From NCBI GenBank assembly GCA_023105745.1, contig JALGQZ010000004.1, forward strand, positions 60,071,112-60,135,111: a DNA stretch of 64,000 nt, in the 5' to 3' direction. Shown piece after piece: positions 38,784 to 48,922 of the stretch. The first letter of the stretch is position 1, and each line of letters opens with the position of its first letter. The translations under genes and the position numbers were made by a program. Source of the stretch: Austropuccinia psidii. Its lineage: Eukaryota; Basidiomycota; Pucciniomycetes; Pucciniales; Sphaerophragmiaceae. The notes under the pieces were generated by a model that saw only the letters and a program-made list of their open reading frames with translations, was not told where the DNA came from and did not search any database.

Positions 38784-39658
38784 CTTGGCTTCTGTGTTGT
38801 TTATCACAATATTAGTGATACAAGATGAACCAGCTGTATAAACTTTACCTCTGGCAGGTTTGGGTTTTTGCCATTTAGCATCTTGCACATGTATGAGATC
38901 CATACATTCATCACTATACTGTGGTAAATGAGTGTGTACCTCAGTGACTTCAAAAGAAACATTAATGTCTTCTATACTTAGTTCTTCTGGTACTTCTTCT
39001 TCTTATGAAGGCTCAGAATCACTTTCATGTAAAGATACATCAGTTGTTTCTTTTGTGTATTCCTCTTTTTCAACATTTATCTCATTGATTCTTTTCTTTT
39101 TTGGGCAAGTGTTTTCTAAATGAGATGTACTTCCACATTTGTGACATTTCAAAGGAATTCTGTCTTGTGGCTTATTTGGCTTTGAAATTGGTTTCCCATT
39201 AGTCTTGTTGTCTATTGGGGATTTGGACCAATTTCTTCCAATTTTTGTTCTAGTAGTGATGTCCTCCATAGCATTGATATAATCTTCTGTAGAGCAAGGC
39301 TCAATACATCTTCTCCTTATAGCATGCTCAAGGTCACCACCACACTTTCTTAATATCCTTTATGTATCATTGTTTCGGACATATCAGGATGAAGGGCAGT
39401 TAATCTGTCCTTCTGTTTAAGAAACCAAGACATGGGCCTGTCCCTCTCAATATCAAAAATGGCTTCTTTAAAAGAATTTTCCATTCTAAATCTCAAGGAA
39501 TCATTTGCCCATTTGGAAATAATTTGTTCTTTCCTCCAAGGCCAAGAATGTTTACCATGTTCTTGTCTCATTTTGTAATACCATTTTTTTGCCGATATGG
39601 TAAATAATGAGTGTAATATGGCACTTATGTATTCATATGGTATGTTAAAGTCTTCTTT
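38784..39658 (-). pseudogene. Gag core end and zinc knuckle of element B
   Basis: The frame 39571-39350 carries the Gag core, with the HSWPW motif also seen in element A as KSWPW. A one-base frameshift near 39350 leads into 39269-39003, which has the CCHC zinc knuckle CHKCGSTSHLENTC (CX2CX4HX4C), typical of the nucleocapsid part that binds RNA. Acidic residues follow, and then the approach to the protease, which is cut by the solo LTR at 38783. The N-terminal side continues across the solo LTR at 39659-41666 into 41672. Confidence 0.85.
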
Positions 39659-41666
39659 TGTAAGGTTTGACTATGAAACAATAAGTAAAAATTACTAATT
39701 TATTACTTATTGTACTCTGAATGTCCTTATAATTGAAATAAATAAGATTAAAATAATAATAATAATAAGGAAATATTATTATTATGGCGTAAAAATATTA
39801 TATTATTAAATAAATATAATAATATAATTAATATTATAAATAATATATTAATATAAAATAATTAATATATTATAAAGCTCTTTATTATTGTTACTAACAA
39901 ATAATAAAGGCGTAAAAAACTGTTTTTTATAAATAAAAAACAATTAATAACAATAATATTACTAATATTAAAGTTATATATTAATATAAATACTATTTAT
40001 ATTAATTAAGAATTATTAAGAGTAATAATAAGAGAGAAATTATTATAATAAGGTGAAATAACCTACTTTTAACACTTAGAATAATAATTTTGAGATATTT
40101 TACGCCAAAAGAATAAAATACAACTTTTCCATATTGTATTTACAATAAAGAATAAAGAAAATTACTAACTTTCTTGATTTTATGTGGAAATGAGTTTATA
40201 GAGAGATTTATGACAAAAACAATTAAAGAATTGATTTAATCACGTAAAAATAGTGATTAATATTAAGATGGTCTTTGGTCTTTAATAATATAAAAGTTTT
40301 ATATATAAAGAATAAAGAAATTACCTTTTATTTAATTGATTTAATGTTTTTGATGCGTCTGAGGGGTAAATAGAGTAAAAAGAGCTCTATTTATAGTAAA
40401 TACCTCCCTCCTAGAGTCCAACAGGCTTCTAGTAGACGTGTACTGATCATATCCACTGGAATTGATCAATATTTTAAGGTTTGAGGGTGATTACATCATG
40501 ATCAAACCATATTACATCATTATTACACCATTATTTAGAGTTATCACTATAACTCTAAAGTTGATGACATCAGAGGCTTGGCAGAACCCCAAATTTCGTG
40601 GATTTTATTAGTTTTAATCATAAACTAATAGTATTCACCAATTTTATCACTCTTAAGACTTTTAAACTTAAATTAAGGTTACAGTGTGTGATCATAACTG
40701 CTCAAATTAAGCTCAAACTTTGATCCTCAATAACTTTTAAGATTTACAAGCTACAGCAATTCAGAGAGTGAATTCTGACAGCCTGGCATAGCCTTATTAT
40801 TCTTCCAAGAGCATTTCATTACATCATCAAAGCTCTAATTTTGATGATTTTTCTTGTAACTCATCTTTTCTGTCGAAATTCAATATTTTAAACTTCAAAC
40901 CTTGATTTCAGGGGGTTATACCCTGAATTTAATAATAAAAATTACATCATTCTTCACGAATGAACTAGTAGAATCCAACTGTATCCTTTTTTTTTAAGTT
41001 TGGAGCACTTTCACAACAAAGTGGTCAACAGCTCAGTTGATTTTTATCAATATTTCATCATAGGTTTTAACCTTGTTTATAATTTGTAAAATAAAGTTCA
41101 TATCTGTGTTCTTACAGTAATTACGTGGTAACTTAATTTTTGGTTCATCATTCTATCATGTATAGTTTAGAAGATATTAGCTATGATCCTTGAATATATG
41201 CATTGACCAAAAAAGTGCATATATTCAGGTTAATTCCTTAAGTATTAACATTGGAATTTAGCTTATTAATTGTTTTATGTGTGGATTTTCATGGGGAATC
41301 CACTGGTACAATTTATTTTACATGTTGTTTCATTAGTTCTTGAGATAAATAGGGCTTTATGGTTTTTATAAGGTATTATACCTTATAATTCCTTAAATAT
41401 TGACTTTACAGATATGCCATAAAAATGGTATATGTGTATTTTTCCATGGGGAATCCAATGGTATAATTTATTTTACATGTTGATTCATTGGTTTTTAAGT
41501 TAAACCAATTTTTGTACCAATTTATGGTATTTTTGTATATTTAAGTAATTATTCTTAATGTATAATTATTCTAAGTAATTTTAATATAATTATATTAAAG
41601 GTATAATTTATTCTGAGTCTTTTTTGTGACCTTATTGGGTATGTGGTCATATCTCAAAGGCTCACA
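39659..41666 (-). mobile_element. Solo LTR of family D in the gag of element B
   Basis: It starts TGTAAGGTTTGAC and ends AAGGCTCACA. The perfect target duplication TCTTT lies at 39654-39658 and 41667-41671. The ends match families B and C but the 2008-base body is different, so I treat it as a separate family. It is very AT-rich at 39740-40050. Confidence 0.93.
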
Positions 41667-41671
41667 TCTTT

Positions 41672-43060
41672 GAACATATCAATTGTTTTCATAAATTCCA
41701 TATGATTATATTCTCCTTCACCATTGAAGGTTGGCCATTCCTCTAATTTTGTAATGTCTTTGAAATTGCAAGCAGTTTCCACATCATTACTTGAAATGGT
41801 ATGATGTACATCATTATTCAAGTTAAGCACATTTCTGTCAATAATTGGTGTGGATTGCCTTGGCAATTTATTTTTTAGTGATATATTATTAATACTTGAT
41901 TGAATGTCTTCTTTCAAGTCAAGTCTTGCTTAATCACTTTTTTCCAATTACTCTTGGAAAAGAGCTGCATTGTGACCAGTTGAATTTTCCAAGTTTTGAA
42001 CTTGTAATTTCAATTCTCTTAACTGTCCAGTTATAAAAGAAATTGAATTGTCATCTGGTTGATTGAGCAAAGTAACTTTAGACTCAATTCTTGCACAGAT
42101 TTGCTTCAAAGAAACAATATTGTCTTTATTAAAATTTTCAAGGCCAATAATAGTCTTTTGTTGTTCTTTCACTTTTAATATCTCATTACCCAAATTTTGT
42201 TGGATATACTCAAATGTTTTAAGCTTTGTCATAATTTCTTTATTACAAGATTCAAATTGAGTTACAAGCTTAACAAGATCCATTTCTTTGGGAAAGATTA
42301 GTTCAATCTTTCCTCCTCCTTGTTTTTGAATTCCATCAGAGTTCTTGCCATATTAAACACATTGTCCATGGCTGTCTTTTCTCTCTTTGGGATTCTGTAA
42401 CTCTGTGGGTAAGGTTTGTTCCATTTGGGCTTTGCCTTTCCCTTTGCCTTTTGCTTGCCCTTCTGATTAGTCTTTGGGGCTTGCTTGGGCTTGTCTGGCA
42501 CTTGTTGAGGCAGATTTTTTCTGGTGGATGCTTGGGGAGCTTCCACTGGGCTGTTTTCCTTTCTTTGGGCCAGCTTCTTCTTCTGATCCTCTGATAACAT
42601 ACTTTGGCTTTTCAACCAAGCTTTTATCTGTTGGACTTTTCCTTTGCAAGACATTGGTGTCCAACCCTTCAGAAGTTCTTCTGTATTTTATGGCCCCATG
42701 AACTTGTTCACTTGGAGATAAGAGTTCATTTTTCTTATCCAAAGACTTGGGAGAAGTTCCCACTCTTGCTGTTTTGTGGCCATAAACCAGTTCTTGTACT
42801 GAGACTGGTAAATCTCCACTGCTGCCTGTTGGAAATGATTCAGGTCTAACAGCAATAGCAGTTGTTTCAGCTTCTGGACTCTCAATAAGAGTTTCAAAGG
42901 TACTGGCTAACCTTTGGGAACTGGTGGAAGTTCTGGCATCCTCCATTTGTGCCTCTCCTCTGGGCTGACATTCTTGTCTTTTTGATTTGTGACTGGAATA
43001 TCCTGGTCCAGATCCATTTGATTGGATGGAGTAATTCCTTCCACTTTTAGTAGGAGTCAT
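41672..43060 (-). pseudogene. N-terminal Gag of element B
   Basis: It begins with an ATG at 43060 (MTPTKSGRNY). The first 197 codons are Ser-, Pro- and Lys-rich and look disordered. After a frameshift near 42470-42650 a strongly basic Lys/Gln/Pro stretch follows (42654-42298). 42283-41948 is heptad-like and probably coiled coil. After two stops near 41930, 41917 continues into the Gag core with WPTFNGEGEYNHMEF, the equivalent of WPKFSGIGEYDHMEL in element A. It is cut by the solo LTR at 41666. Gag proteins of this kind build the virus-like particle in the cytoplasm. Confidence 0.75.
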
Positions 43061-43671
43061 TACACGTCAATTTTAAGAAAAAATAGACTAAGAATGGATT
43101 GAATTCGCCTGATGGATGTTTGAAGGGTTGTTTGGTTATCAAACCCCTTGGTGCTGGGCTAGTTTGAATTTCAATACTAGACTCTGAGGCTTCAGAGTCT
43201 GAAGAGCTGTCTCTAATTGATGACACTAGAGAAAAATAAAAATATAAGTTATTTTATCAAACAATAAAAATAACTTATAAACTCAGCTTATTGAATAAAG
43301 TTGTTTTAATGTAATTTATGGCAAATGACATCAAAAATAAAGAAAAATGTCTAAGATTAAAGAAAAAATATTTTGAGTTAAGATTTTTAATTTTTCAATT
43401 TTTTATTTGATTTTATATTTTCTTGAAAGAAATAATAATTATGCAATTAACAAGTTATTAATCAAAATTGTATTATTATTCACTTTATACTAGAATAACT
43501 CAGAGAATAAATTTCAATTCTGTGATGTGAAAAATCCACTAGTTAGACAAAAGAAATTTATTCCAAGTCACTCAATAGTATATTTTTTCAAAAAATATTC
43601 TTAAGAAAAAATAACTTTATTAATATTATAAAGATTATTTATAAGGGATAAGTCCCAAAAAAGCCAATATT
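43061..43671 (-). other. Leader segment of element B left of the Harbinger insertion
   Basis: This is the untranslated region between the gag start (43060) and the Harbinger element. The rest of the leader, with the primer-binding site, is displaced to 53457-53559. ATT at 43669-43671 is the left copy of the Harbinger target duplication. I see no other feature. Confidence 0.7.
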
Positions 43672-43697
43672 AGGGGGTGTCAAAGTCACCAAATCCC
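43672..43697 (+). repeat. Left terminal inverted repeat of the Harbinger element
   Basis: It starts AGGGGGTGTCAAAG and ends AAATCCC. It equals the reverse complement of 53431-53456 except at its sixteenth base. Confidence 0.95.
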
Positions 43698-43825
43698 GCC
43701 TTAGAATAACACGGGATTTGGAACCCAAATCCCAATACTAAATCCCAAGTTTTTTATGTGTAAATCCCATGGCATTTCAGCTGAGTCCCCTGGTATATTG
43801 ACCAAATCCCATGCATCTGGGATTT
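43691..43825. repeat. Left subterminal AAATCCC/GGGATTT cluster
   Basis: Seven copies of the 7-mer lie at 43691, 43713, 43727, 43740, 43762, 43804 and 43819, in both orientations, usually extended by a pyrimidine or GG. Harbinger and related transposons often have subterminal repeats that bind the transposase or the Myb-like partner; binding here is inference. Confidence 0.75.
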
Positions 43826-43988
43826 CAGTTTGAAACCTAACCCAAATGAGTACTCACAATTCATAACGGTACAACATATTCTTCTACACTCCATTTTGGA
43901 AAATCTGACCGAACAGCTTACAGTCCATTTATACTTCTTCATCCATATAATAATGCCTTGATCCAAAGCAAGACAAATCAAGACAGAT

Positions 43989-45184
43989 ATGAAGATAACC
44001 TCTGGCCTGCCTCATCCATCAGGTCACTTAATACGTACAGATTATTTAACCATAATTAATTGGCTTTCAGTCAAATCCAATTTTGAGTCATGTTTTGGTA
44101 CTAGCGGTTCAACATCTATTGGAAGACCTCCTTCCTCAAAGCAGCAGGGATTTCAGCTTATGGCCATTGAGGTCAACAAAAAATCACGAAATTGCCTAAA
44201 CCTTAGTTCAAGCAGCAACCGAGATTGATGGCGAACATATAAAAAGAAATATATGGCAGCAAAAAAATTTGAAAACTTAACTGGGGCTGGAATAACAGAA
44301 GAAGATGAGAGGAAAGGAATAAAATTGATGAGTGAAAAGCTGGAAAGTATGTGTCCTTGCTATGCAGAAATGGATGTGCTTTTTGGCCACAAGCCCAATG
44401 TCACTCCCATTGCAAGCTATGATTTGCAAGAAAAAGACAGTTTCAATGGTGATGATGAAGGTGTTTTGCTTGATAAGGTAAGTTATCATCTCTTCCTATT
44501 TTTACCTTGGATAATTAAAGCTCATTTGCTTTTCAAAGGAGAATAATCACTTGGATTCACCTCACAATCTGGATCCCTTGCTTAATAATGATGAGAACTT
44601 GGTTCCAGTGGAAAACCTTCAAGATGATTCGGTAAGTGCATTTGAGAGTGATATTTATTCACTCCAATATTGCTTATTTCTCCTTTGACCAGCAAAGTAA
44701 ATCCATAACGCATTCAACACAAAAGCGTAATCAAGCCATGACACCCAACTTGAATGACAAGAGTGGTTCTAGGAAAAGGTCGCTGGATATGTTTGCACCT
44801 ACTTATGCAAATTTACTTGAATCACAGAACAGGGGTATGACTTTAAATTCTGGTTACAATGATGAATCCTACTGACAAAATTTATGCTTATTAGCCTGTG
44901 AAATCAGTGATAATGCGCGTTTGGAGTGGGACAGGGAGAGGTGGAATGAAGAGAAAGTGTGCAACATGGAAAAAAAACGGTTTAAAGAAGAGAAGTTACA
45001 AAAACAAATGGAGTTTGACGAGAAGCAAAATGCAAAGAAACATGAATTTGAAAAAGAAAAGTGGAATCGGGAATGTGAACTTAAGGAAAAGCAATGCCAG
45101 ATGGATCTCACTATTGCCACATTGTCATCAAGAAGGCCAATTGCAGATTTGGAACAAATTCTGACTTTGATCAATAAAAAATGA
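43989..45184 (+). pseudogene. Myb/SANT-like Harbinger ORF1 protein, one premature stop
   Basis: This looks like the DNA-binding partner protein of PIF/Harbinger transposons of rust type. The ATG at 43989 opens the SANT-like region (INWLSVKSNFESCFGTSG, then GRPPSSK and a KKKYMAAKKF stretch). A single TGA at 44226-44228 breaks the frame, which then goes on unshifted. A conserved CPCYAEMDVLFGHKPNV motif follows. Three short introns fit GT-AG rules and keep the frame open: 44478-44538, 44632-44692 and 44835-44894. A basic stretch (RKR) follows, then a strongly charged coiled coil from about 44900 to the TAA at 45184. Its role would be to recruit the transposase to the element ends in the nucleus. 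It is non-functional only if the one stop is not read through. Confidence 0.75.
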
Positions 45185-46559
45185 CGTATCAAATGGTCAC
45201 ATGACATGTGACCATTTGATACATGGGGATTTGTCAAATACATTTGATGTTTATTTGGAAATGATCTTATGTTTGGAAATAGAATTGCAATTTATGACAA
45301 AATTGGAAATTTGTGCAAGTTTGGCATCTTGATGTTATGTGACAAATATCCAGGTCTGCGTGCCAACCAATTGAATTTGAAGGTGTGCTTGAAATTTCAA
45401 TTTTGTGGTGAATTTTTGCCAAATAAGGTTGGTTTGTGCCATGGCTTTTTGGTCCGTGATTTGTCTCATTTTCTGTAAGTTTGATCTGCTTCCTTATTCT
45501 TGATTTTTGGTTATTTTGGTATGGCATATTTTCTTTTTTGGGACTTTTGCTTATTTTGATTTGTTCAAACCAAATGAATTTGAAGGTGCCCCAAAATTTC
45601 AGTTCTGTGGTGAATTTTTGCCACTTAAGAGTCGATTGTGCCTTTTCTTTTTTTCCCCATTCTTTGTTTCATTTTCTTTTAATTTAATTTAATTCAATTT
45701 GCCTTTACAATCCTCCCTCTGGATTTGTTGATAATTTTGGTATGTCCTATTTGATTTTTCTGGCCTTTTCCTTATTGTGATTTTTTAAAATATATGGTTT
45801 TTTTGGTTTGTGTTTATCTCTTTTATTTCAATTTTTCAATATTTAAATCTAAAATTTGAAAACATGTGTTTTCAATTTTTGGATTTTGTTTGGTTTGGGT
45901 TTTAATTTTGGTTTGAATGGTCCCATTTTATTAGGATTTGTTGTTATTTCTTTGGGTTATTTTTTATTTTTTGGGGTTGCTTGAAGTTTTATTCAAATAT
46001 TTACTTGTGATTTTGTTTTTAGTCGCTCAACCATCCTTTTCATATTCATTTTCTTTGCACAGTGGTCATTACAACTGATCTTCTAACTGCATTCCTTCTA
46101 GTTTGTTCGATAGTGTTTCTCATTGCTTGGTCTTTCAATACCTCTCTGTCTAGACAGTTTTTTTTATGGCCGATAAAAATTGATTGGAGCCAACTCGTTT
46201 CCGCTCGTCTTTTTTTTGGAAATGATTGCACGTTTCCTGCAGGCTACCATACCTTCACGGTTGGTTGTTTTTGGATCGAGGTGGGTCAATTGTCTTAGTT
46301 TTGGTTGTTACACTGTGTGCGTTCGATCTGATCTTGCTATTAACGATCTTTGTCGATCTTTTGTCAAACTGTTTAAATATTTCTCATTGCATCAAGGTGA
46401 GTATTTATGTCGATTGTGACACTGTGTGTGATCGACCTAATGTTTTGATTGATGACCTTTGGAGTCCTTTCGTCATAGTTCTGAAATATTGCTCATAGGA
46501 TCAAGATCAGTTTTTATCTTTGTTTCTCTCGTTTCAACAGGCAACTGTTAGGCATCAAC
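45185..46559. other. T-rich region between ORF1 and the helicase fragment, with internal duplications
   Basis: I recognise no gene here. A stretch of about 70 bases containing GAATTTGAAGGTG and GGTGAATTTTTGCC occurs twice (about 45371-45440 and 45574-45642). The segment 45660-46020 is T-rich. From about 46040 the CpG content rises sharply. Confidence 0.6.
46305..46520. repeat. Tandem duplication, two units of about 108 bases
   Basis: Two diverged consecutive units start at 46305 and 46413. Both begin near ACACTGTGTG and end near the CATCAAG or GATCAAG stretch. No function is evident. Confidence 0.6.
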
Positions 46560-48525
46560 ATCACCATGTCAGAGCCAAATTTTGTGGCAAGATCCTTTTG
46601 ATTCGGAAGAGGCCGACCATTCTCAAGAGACTCAAGACTTGGCTAAAACAACAACAATGGGTGAGCGATAGTGTCTTGATACTATATGTTGCTTGGATTG
46701 GTTAAGGTCGGTCATAACTGCCTAATCATTGTGATTGTCTTTTGTGGGAACATTCATTTCTTGGTAATCATATAATGTCAAATTGCTCATTTTTTCCGAA
46801 CGTAATCAGTTCCCCATAGAATGTATCCAGTGGACATCTTAATAAACTCCAAACCCAGAAGCGAACTACTTTTGTGATGCAGAAATGATTGTGTAGAGTG
46901 CCTTTTTGTGGCCAGCTCCTTACACATCGGAAGAGGCCGATCACGATCTGAGGAGTCACGACTTGGCTAATTTACAACAATGCAACATTGTACATGCTTC
47001 AAACAATTCGCAATCTTGGTCAATATCGACGTCATGCCACTGCACCTTTACCTTCTAATGACCAGATTTCAATTGACATTATGGTTTCTTGTGTGGCAAA
47101 AAAAAGGCGTTGGGAAGAACTGAAAAGTAAAAGTGAAGCCCTTGATTAACCTGCGTCGTCGGAAAAAGAGGCTAGGAGGCTTCCAGAAGAGCGCTGATGG
47201 GATGCAAAGGAGATGGATGAATTCGCAGCGACGCTCAAGGGAAAATCTTGTGATAAAACACCACAATTAGTGGAAGATCAAAGATCAAAACTCACTCCTG
47301 ATCAAAGTCGACGGGGAAATTTAGAACATGATGACCAGGCCCGGTTGACTGCTATTCCACTACCAAATTTGGGGGATGGGTCGTCAAGGTGATGTGGAAG
47401 ATTATGAGAATGTGCGTGAATAAAAGGTTCTTTGATAACTCAATGTCCAAATGTGTCAGTCCTTTAGTTTTCTCTCTTGTCTTAGTCCTTGTTGACGGTT
47501 ATCAGCCTGTCCGTCATCTACTATCTACTTGTGCCCTTTCCTCCATCCCTCAAACTCAATCCCAGTCTGCTGTTGTCGTCTATCCACCTAGACCTTTTGG
47601 GCCAAATATTATCACTCCTCCTAGGTGTGATCATTTAGTTCAGGGAGCTGACTGCTACCCGATTTAATATTTCTGATTTTCCTTCATTAAATAGATTTCA
47701 TTGCTATTTAGCTATGGCAGCTTTCGGAAATTTGGCTGGTACCTGTCATCAAACTTTCACTCGGGGCTGCACTTACCTGAGTTTTGGCTCTTGAATCTTT
47801 TGAATCTAGTGACTTGACCCCAATGCCAGGTATGATCAACCTTTCACCAAGATATTGAAAATAATCCTTTGATGCATTGATTTATCCTTGCCTCGGTTGA
47901 CCTTCTAGTTGCGGGATTCATCAAAACCATGTTCCGATTGCTTGGTTGCTGCCGGTATCATTCAAAACCCTCGCACAGGAATGGAATCCTTAGTCGTTGG
48001 GTCAGTTTGTAATTATTTTGAGCTCTTCTGTTGGTCACTACTACTAATTGTGCTGAACATATATCAGTGCTTTCGCATGGCTGAAAATCAATGTGTTGGC
48101 CGAGCTGGTCGTGTCGCATGGCGTCAATCCTTTCCACTGCATCCTGAGTCGGCCTACATGATAGATGTTGAAAATGATACTGTACCTGAAAATGAAAGGG
48201 GCACTTTCGCAAACATCCTATTACTATTTAAGGCATTAGGTATTAATGTTTTAAGCGGCGTGGATTGTTTGGAGCCACCACCAGGACATACTCTAAATCG
48301 GGCACTTAATCTTCTGTATGATCTTTGAGCTCTCAACGGTCGAGGTCAGTTAACTAAAAATGGACAAAGGATGGCCAAGTGTCTGATGGATCCAATGTTG
48401 TCAATGGCCCTTTTGGCAAATGAAAAGTATCAATGCACCAAAGAAGTGCTTTGCATTGGATCAATGTGATCGGGTAGTAGTGCAATCTTCTATAGGCCTA
48501 AAGATGAGAAACTTCATCCTGATTG
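46560..48525 (+). pseudogene. Captured, decayed DEAH-box RNA helicase fragment (DHX16/Prp2-like)
   Basis: The right part (about 47935-48525) translates, with a few stops and one probable intron (48001-48067), into the end of a DEAH helicase. NPRTGMESLVV is followed by a degraded motif VI (CVGRAGRVA) and then the winged-helix/HA2 part with TVPENERG, PPPGHTLNRALNLLYDL, GQLTKNGQRMAKCLMDPML and IFYRPKDEKLHPD. The left part (about 47010-47400) resembles the charged N-terminal region of Prp2/DHX16 proteins (KKRRWEE, DAKEMDEFAATLKGK, QLVEDQRS). The ATPase core with the Walker A and DEAH motifs is missing. A block near 46581-46655 recurs at 46905-46979. DHX16/Prp2 proteins remodel the spliceosome; this copy cannot. 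It lies between ORF1 and the dioxygenase, so it probably is a host gene fragment caught by the transposon. Confidence 0.72.
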
Positions 48526-48922
48526 GTGGGTTCCCTTGCCAATTTCGCTCTTATTTCCCTTTTTGGGACTTCAAAAGACCCTAAAAACGCTTATCACGGA
48601 TTATTATTATTTCTGGTATGTATTCTAGTGCTTCGATTAGACTTTGTGTAGCCTGGTGGTGATCCCCCTACCCTCCTGAACGTATTGGCCATTCCTGGTT
48701 AAGCTGTTATGATCTTAGAACGATTACCATTGTACTAAGATCATAATTCATATCATATCCCTTTTTTTATGAATTTAATCTTACATCCTCATGCTGACTG
48801 ACATTTGTGTTTTCTTTATTAATCTCACATTCCAATATTTGCTCTAAATGATCATACTGATCTTTTTTTTTATCGTTGTGTACTGGTTTACCTTTCTGCA
48901 TACTATAAGTATATTCTTTGCA

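Noticed and set aside
39740..40050. Very AT-rich stretch as a replication origin or centromere element
   Set aside because: It is part of the family D solo LTR, and AT richness alone gives no support.
47389..47667. Open frame of 92 codons as a separate gene
   Set aside because: It lies inside the decayed helicase region, starts within the N-terminal helicase reading in another frame, and has no recognisable domain.
48848..48922. Upstream ATG at 48848 as start of the dioxygenase
   Set aside because: The 25 residues it adds are a hydrophobic run encoded by T-rich upstream sequence and look untranslated; the ATG at 48923 opens the polar region.
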